DNA from: Tethya wilhelma
Lineage: Eukaryota > Porifera > Demospongiae > Tethyida > Tethyidae
Length of the DNA stretch: 64,000 nucleotides
Reading direction: 5' to 3'
NCBI GenBank assembly: GCA_964030475.1
Contig: CAXIPT010000002.1
Location: forward strand, 7,338,296-7,402,295
The translations under genes and the position numbers were made by a program. Shown in pieces: positions 59,601-64,000 of this stretch. The first letter of the stretch is position 1. The number at the start of each line of letters is the position of its first letter. The notes under the pieces were generated by a model that saw nothing but the letters and a program-made list of their open reading frames with translations, was not told where the DNA came from and made no database searches.

Positions 59601-60132
59601 CCAGGCTGATGTGAATGCAAGGGGATGGGTATGTATGATAGTTACTGTTTCTGAGATTAAAGTTCAAAGTCTAAATACCATCACCCTCACCACCAACCTT
59701 ATAATGATTTTTGTGTAGTGTTGTCAGGTTCAATAGCAGCTAACTAGGAACAATCGATAGGGGAGACATAGCATACGAGGGAATTCTATGAAAATTGTGA
59801 TTTATGTGTTGATTATTGTGGACTCATGCATGTTTGTAATTATAGGGACTCCCCTTTGATATAAGCTGCAGGGTCAAAGTGCTTCATTAAGTTGATGATG
59901 ATGACTCAAATCTCATGTGTGTCTCAGTAATAGCCTATAGTGGGTGTGGCTGGTGTGGGTGATCATCTAGGGGTACTGGTCATTGGTGTATGTTACCAGC
60001 TGAGGTTGTTTGTATTGTCTCCTCTTTCATCAGTGTGGCAGGACTGCTGTGTGGGAGGCTTCAAATGGAGGACACCATGAAGTTGTAAAGACCTTACTGG
60101 AAGGTGGTGCTGACCCCAATATTGCTGATGAT
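53536..60132 (+). CDS. ankyrin-repeat gene B, paralogue of gene A
   Basis: Same exon order as gene A: Pro-rich exon, N-terminal domain exon, linker exon, gamma, then alpha and beta ankyrin exons. Nine exons are recognised. All are open and bounded by AG/GT, and exon boundaries and phases match gene A. The last exon in view is 60034-60132; the 5' start and 3' end are not seen. Fewer internal transposons than A, but a 2.1-kb stack sits between 56815 and 58940. Function beyond protein-binding scaffold is unknown. Confidence 0.75.
53712..54424 (+). CDS. gene B exon: conserved N-terminal domain
   Basis: 713 bp, acceptor tacag, donor gtaatt. Contains YGKTELGVLKKNEAQIKTAF, KLWSYTNHSPVESIAEEYL, TTSLVDYIALC, VSVKLEIPFTNETLDYVNKL and GSLVITWDVPPHQADII. 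The last third is shorter than in gene A. The intron closes the frame after six codons, unlike gene A. Confidence 0.8.
54578..54730 (+). CDS. gene B exon: linker and first degenerate ankyrin repeat
   Basis: 51 codons, acceptor atgatag, donor gtgaga. MCLLEEKIMEGDAEEVEKLL ... TVQVLLDHGFPVDGRDK. Two codons shorter than gene A. Confidence 0.8.
54837..54935 (+). CDS. gene B ankyrin exon (gamma)
   Basis: 99 bp, catacag acceptor, gtgagt donor: TLLSLVSSMGRTDVVELLLE then NGADVNARAK. Confidence 0.85.
55155..55253 (+). CDS. gene B ankyrin exon (alpha)
   Basis: 99 bp, ctctcag acceptor, gtatgt donor: PLMWASENNRLQVVQLLLKY then QADVNARNI. Confidence 0.85.
55835..55933 (+). CDS. gene B ankyrin exon (alpha)
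   Basis: 99 bp, ctctcag acceptor, gtatgt donor: PLIVASENNHLQVVQLLLKY then QADVNARDK; closest to the alpha consensus. Confidence 0.85.
56329..56427 (+). CDS. gene B ankyrin exon (beta)
   Basis: 99 bp, catcag acceptor, gtaagt donor: TAVWEASNGGHHEVVKTLLE then GGADPNIADD. Almost identical to 60034-60132. Confidence 0.85.
56916..58774. mobile_element. CTCAG-ended element inside R, 1.86 kb
   Basis: Left ctcagggtcattaaggac, right inverted gtccttaatggcactgag. The flanks rejoin to gacgttgcccgtag as in other R copies, with gt at both junctions. Ends resemble those of 18261-19602 (ctcaggttggttaagga). The P copy accounts for 57020-58015. The remainder (58030-58770) is unrecognised non-coding sequence. 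Confidence 0.75.
57020..58015 (+). mobile_element. P repeat (cttcc subfamily)
   Basis: tcatacgtacggtag start, same subfamily as 38010-38976 (cttcc tandem, tctctgaatttcgg arms). The right end is blurred by an A-rich run. Confidence 0.85.
59527..59628 (+). CDS. gene B ankyrin exon (alpha, 34 codons)
   Basis: 102 bp, ctctcag acceptor, gtatgt donor: DLGDPPLMRASENNHLQVVQ then LLLKYQADVNARGW. Pairs with gene A 7239-7340. Confidence 0.85.
60034..60132 (+). CDS. gene B ankyrin exon (beta), last one recognised
   Basis: 99 bp, catcag acceptor, gtaagt donor: TAVWEASNGGHHEVVKTLLE then GGADPNIADD. No later exon seen in the window. Confidence 0.85.
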
Positions 60133-60338
60133 GTAAGTGTGCTACATCAAAAGTTAGCTGAATGTCTCATAATAATAGCATGACCATTCCATAGACCAAT
60201 GAATGTACTACAGGATTGTGAAACAAGTTGTGAATACCAGTATCAACCACTCAGAGGTTGCAGTTGTAGTAACATGTGGTTTCCCACAATTATCAGACTC
60301 ATGCACATACAGTACTTGGTGTCTTCCATACAATACAA

Positions 60339-61058
60339 CTAGCAAATGCCTACGACATTTGGGGGCAAGCGTGAGCGCCTATAGTAATGTGTTGCACATG
60401 TAATAATACGTATTGTATTCGCAATAATGAATCAAATGTGAGGTTCATGGTGATGACATCATGTTTGTAAACTTGCATGTGTGGATGTGATAACATTGAG
60501 AGAATGGGTGAATATTGTTCAGAGTTGATTTAGTTTTGGACAGTTCAAATGCTGCTGCAAGTCTAGATGCTGTGTGGTTAGCTGGTGAGATCACATGGCA
60601 GAAAAAAAGAGCAGTAGAGATGTTCAACCAAGCAAAGAGAAAGAAGACAGAGAAGAAGAATATCTCTAAATTATCATAGTATTGTTGCATGAGTCAGTAA
60701 AAGTAGCCAGAGACTGAGTCCACCTACCGAGCTCGTCTATGGTTGTCAGACTATGCCCATCTGTATCTTGCTGTCACCTCACTTGTCTTTGCTCTGGTGT
60801 CTCATTGTCTCAGCTCCCTCTGCTTTCTTTGTCTTGTGCTTTTAGCGCTTAGCTACTTGGCTAGCTAGCTGGCCACGTGCAAGTACTTGAATTGTTCAAA
60901 ATTACTTGTTGATGTCATTACAAATTCGAAAAATTCAAACAGGAAATGCTATTTACAGAATGGTGTGTACAGACATCACACACAAATCACACAACCGGAA
61001 GTGCACAGACTCGAATGTCGTGTAACGTATATGTGGGGCTCGCTCACGCTCGCCCCAA
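60339..61058 (-). mobile_element. 720-bp insertion with a Helitron-like 3' end
   Basis: Sister introns read atacaataatttgg; here the sequence is inserted between ...caa and taatttgg. On the minus strand it ends caaatgtcgtaggcatttg (6-bp stem) followed by ctag and a T. The other end is ttggggcgagcgtgagcg, with a partial inverted match ggggcaagcgtgagcg near the far end. No coding frame. Confidence 0.6.
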
Positions 61059-61238
61059 TAATTTGGCTGATTTTTATATAGTGGTGGATTGGTGGTTTTG
61101 GTGTAAACTGCCAATTAAATCCGCAAATCCCCAATCCCAAATATTGCTGATGATGTTAGTCTTGAAGTTCACACAACATTTGTGCAGTTTAGTTTTTTGT
61201 TTTGTTGTGTGTGTAATAATTGTCAGAGGAGGTACGAC

Positions 61239-61512
61239 TAGCCTCGTTCCCAGGCTCTCTCCCAGTGAATATTTATGCACACGCAGTGCAAAAATAAGAA
61301 AGGAGAGAGCCTGGTAACCGAAATCATGCCAGTGAATGCCGTTGCCTGTAGTGAGACCGTAGAGAGAGAGTCTTGAGAGTGTATGGTTTCTCTACTACAT
61401 GCAGCATACTAATTTCTCCGGGCGCTACGTCATTCACGTGTTTTCGTGTACCACTCTCCCTTCCTATTTTTCAGCGTGTAATATTCAGGGAGAGAGCCTG
61501 GGAAAGAGGCTA
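61239..61512 (+). mobile_element. R element, compact copy
   Basis: 274 bp, tagcctcgttccc to ggaaagaggcta, 8-bp duplication ggtacgac (61231-61238, 61513-61520). No nested insertion. Confidence 0.85.
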
Positions 61513-61863
61513 GGTACGACACTAGTGCTCCTTTGTTGAGGTAGCAAGTCTGTTAATTACATTCCAATAATGTGATCGCAATACTTCACTTTGAGGGTTG
61601 ATCACTTCCACTCCCTTGCCATGGAGCTCAGCAAAGGCACACTCATGTTGAACCTTCTCTGAGTCCGTCTTGTTTAAGTTTTGATGGTAGAAAATCATTA
61701 TTCAGCCGAATTTTTGAAAGTAACTATAACATACACTTCTGAGAGTGCAGATTCTCCTAGTCTTATAATTGCATGGTGGTCTTATAATTGCATGGTGTCT
61801 TTCCCAACTTTCTATATATAGGCCTCACCAGTGAAAAAGTTATCTGTACTGTATGTCCTATAA

Positions 61864-63413
61864 TCATACGTACAGTAGTACAGTGGACTCTCCTTTAACG
61901 GACACTCCCAATAGCGGACATAGTCCTGTGTCCCAACTGCTTTTCCTATATATTCTGTACTTAAAAAACACTCGAATAGCGGCTACCTCTTATTTCCGGA
62001 CAACGGACAGTGCAGCTCGTCCCAAGCAGTCTATCGCCATATAAATCCTAGCCTGAATAACGGACAGTAGGCGTGGCTTTGGTAAGGGTCGCTCTTTTAA
62101 TTTGCTAAAGTCATTGAGAACGTGGACCTTGGTCCGCAGCGAGACTAGCTGTGCTGCCACTGCAGCAAGCCAACAGGCAACTATTCTTGCTGCTAAGCTC
62201 TTATCTGGACCAAAAAGTATGTTATACATGAAGTCTATAGTCAAAGTTCAGTTCATCCAACAAAAAATGATTTTTTATTGTTCATGATGCTGTTTTCATT
62301 GTAGAAGGTTAAAAATAGTAAATAAACACAAAATAGAGGTGGAACAGCAATAACACCCTAATAAAGGACATACTCTAAATAACGGACACGGGGCTGTGTC
62401 CCAAAGTGTCCGCAATTCGGAGAGTCTACTGTAGTAGGAATGGGCCGACTGTCCCATAGACACAATACAAAATATGTATCACCATAAAAATCTATCAAAA
62501 CAAAGTTAAGCCTTAAAACTTGCTCAAAGACTCTCCACAACATATTACCAACTGCATGCAGGGCCTGAAACTCACAGAAACTTCACTGGGCACTCGTAGA
62601 GAGCGCTAGAGAGAAGCCACAATAATGCCATTATTGTTTTCCTAACTTACTTACTAGCTAACTGATTTACTTGAACACGGTTTCCAGAGAACCAGAAAGC
62701 GTTGAGCCAACTTTGACATCACAAGGTAAGTCCTTTTCAAGGGAACTATAGGTTCCATGATACTCGTTTTCATCACAAATAAGCCTAAACAAAAACTAGA
62801 AAGCTTTAAAACAATTTAGTATTTAAAATCATGTACTTCAACGTAGCTCTCTTCTTGTGGGTGAAGTTCAAAGGTCATTATCCACGTGGCATTAACGCGC
62901 ATGCGCATTAGTTACTCTAGCATTTTAGTGCATGTAGCTGCTATCTCAAGCTTTTTGTAGGGACTAACCAGTCTCTAATAGTCCCCTCACTGTAGTGCTA
63001 AAAAAAGTGAATGAACAAGTAGTAAAATTTCAAAAAATAACCAGTGTAAGAATGGCAGTTCTGTAAAAAGTATTGAAACAAGGTATGTCTCAATTTCGGC
63101 ACATGACTACTTCATTATTTTTTGTTGTCATGTCTTGGCCTGGAATCTAATCCTGCCTGCCTCGATCTATACACTTTATTCCATTGTTTAGCCCAGTGAT
63201 AAGATTGGGAACCATAGTGTGATATAGTATGATACTCAGGCTGTTGCTGATAAGCATTCTTGAACCATTAATTTTACAACAATACTTGAGGTATCAAAAT
63301 GAAAATGAAGTAGACATGTGCCGAAATTGAGACATACCTTGTTCCAATACTTTTTACAGGACTATCCATTCCTACACTGGTCAGTATTTTTTGAAATTTT
63401 TAGCTACTACTTG
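61864..63413 (+). mobile_element. P repeat interrupted by a pogo/Tigger-like element
   Basis: tcatacgtacagtagta start and actacttg end. Flanks gtcctataa + tagaagtattg restore the sister intron (cataatagaag) with no duplication. Confidence 0.9.
61881..62431. mobile_element. 551-bp pogo/Tigger-like element
   Basis: Ends cagtggactctcc and ggagagtctactg, TA on both sides (61879-61880, 62432-62433), followed inward by taacggacac-type sequence (taacggacagt and ataacggacac also present). These ends and TA target are typical of the pogo/Tigger group. No transposase. Confidence 0.9.
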
Positions 63414-63509
63414 TAGAAGTATTGACCATTCCATAGACCACCTGGGATGTACTACAGCATTGTGTAACTAGTTATGGAGCTCATTATTAATCCCACAGAA
63501 GTTACTGTA

Positions 63510-63843
63510 CAGGGGTGTAGCCTTGAAAATTACAGTGGTACGGTTAATTAACTTGTTAATTAACTTATAATCTAGTCATGTCACGTGTTCACATACTTAG
63601 TCAAGTTAGTGGTACATGTTTGATTCATTTTTGATTCATTTTTGTGGCTGTAGTAAGTTGTAAGCATTAATTGTGAATCTTATTATTACTTAGGCTGTGT
63701 ATGGGATTCAGATATGTTTCATCCACACTGACTGCTCACTGACAAACAATTAATTAGCCATTGAATATTATAATAAGAGTTGAAGTCCAACCAAAAGTGG
63801 TACGGTTGAAACCGTACCAACCGTACTGGAGGCTACACCACTG
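63510..63843. mobile_element. 334-bp hAT-like element, 5-bp duplication ctgta
   Basis: Ends caggggtgtagcc and ggctacaccactg (inverted), ctgta at 63505-63509 and 63844-63848. Inner words gtggtacggtt / aaccgtacc near both ends. Sits in an alpha-type intron. Confidence 0.9.
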
Positions 63844-63850
63844 CTGTATA

Positions 63851-64000
63851 TCATACGTACGGTAGTATGTATAGTAGGAATGGGTCGAATGTCCCATAGA
63901 CACAATACAAAATGTTGGCCACCATAAAAATCTAGTCAAACAAAATTAAACCTTCAAAGTTGCTCAGAAGCTCTCACTGACAGATTACCAACTGCATGCA
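63851..64000 (+). mobile_element. P repeat, left part running off the window
   Basis: tcatacgtacggtag start, continuing to the window end in the tgcatgca block. Confidence 0.9.

Overview
This is eukaryotic, animal-type genomic DNA. Genes are split by GT-AG introns, there are non-LTR retrotransposons and many short inverted-repeat transposons, and nine isolated single N bases plus two N runs mark draft-assembly joins. The ankyrin-exon-rich, transposon-rich style fits a sponge such as Amphimedon; that is inference from family style, not a database match. I see no bacterial operon, rRNA, tRNA or CRISPR.

Layout. (1) 1-2505: a 213-bp sequence present twice (1-213, 1762-1974), a lysine-rich orphan reading frame (1003-1750, frameshifted) and a transposon remnant. 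(2) 2616-31806, plus strand: ankyrin gene A, with a 250-residue N-terminal region (exon 2840-3591) followed by 20 exons, nearly all encoding one ankyrin repeat of about 33 codons in phase 0. Its introns hold at least ten transposons, including a nearly complete CR1-like LINE (26853-29667). (3) 29820-35340: an inverted, more compact copy of part of gene A, forming a large palindrome around an N gap. (4) 37361-39715, plus: the 3' part of a membrane protein gene with fibronectin-III-like exons and a final transmembrane exon. (5) 35384-53470: arrays of a roughly 1-kb repeat (called P here), two damaged CR1-like LINE halves in opposite orientation, and an inverted ankyrin exon (51033-51131). (6) 53536-60132, plus: ankyrin gene B, a paralogue of A with the same exon order. 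(7) 60133-64000: more nested transposons.

How the pieces relate. Ankyrin exons come in two main types, alpha (preceded by a conserved tgtttcctctcag acceptor) and beta (preceded by a conserved intron block ending tcatcag). They multiplied with their introns, so intron copies are nearly as alike as exon copies. This gives internal 'empty sites' against which many insertions can be defined to the base: TA, TTAA, 5-, 8- and 9-bp target duplications, and a P family that appears to insert between A and T with no duplication. The most novel signals are the P/Q repeat family, a 58-bp hairpin carrying CTAGGG repeats, multi-layer transposon nesting at 56815-58940, and the repeat-cassette growth of the ankyrin genes.
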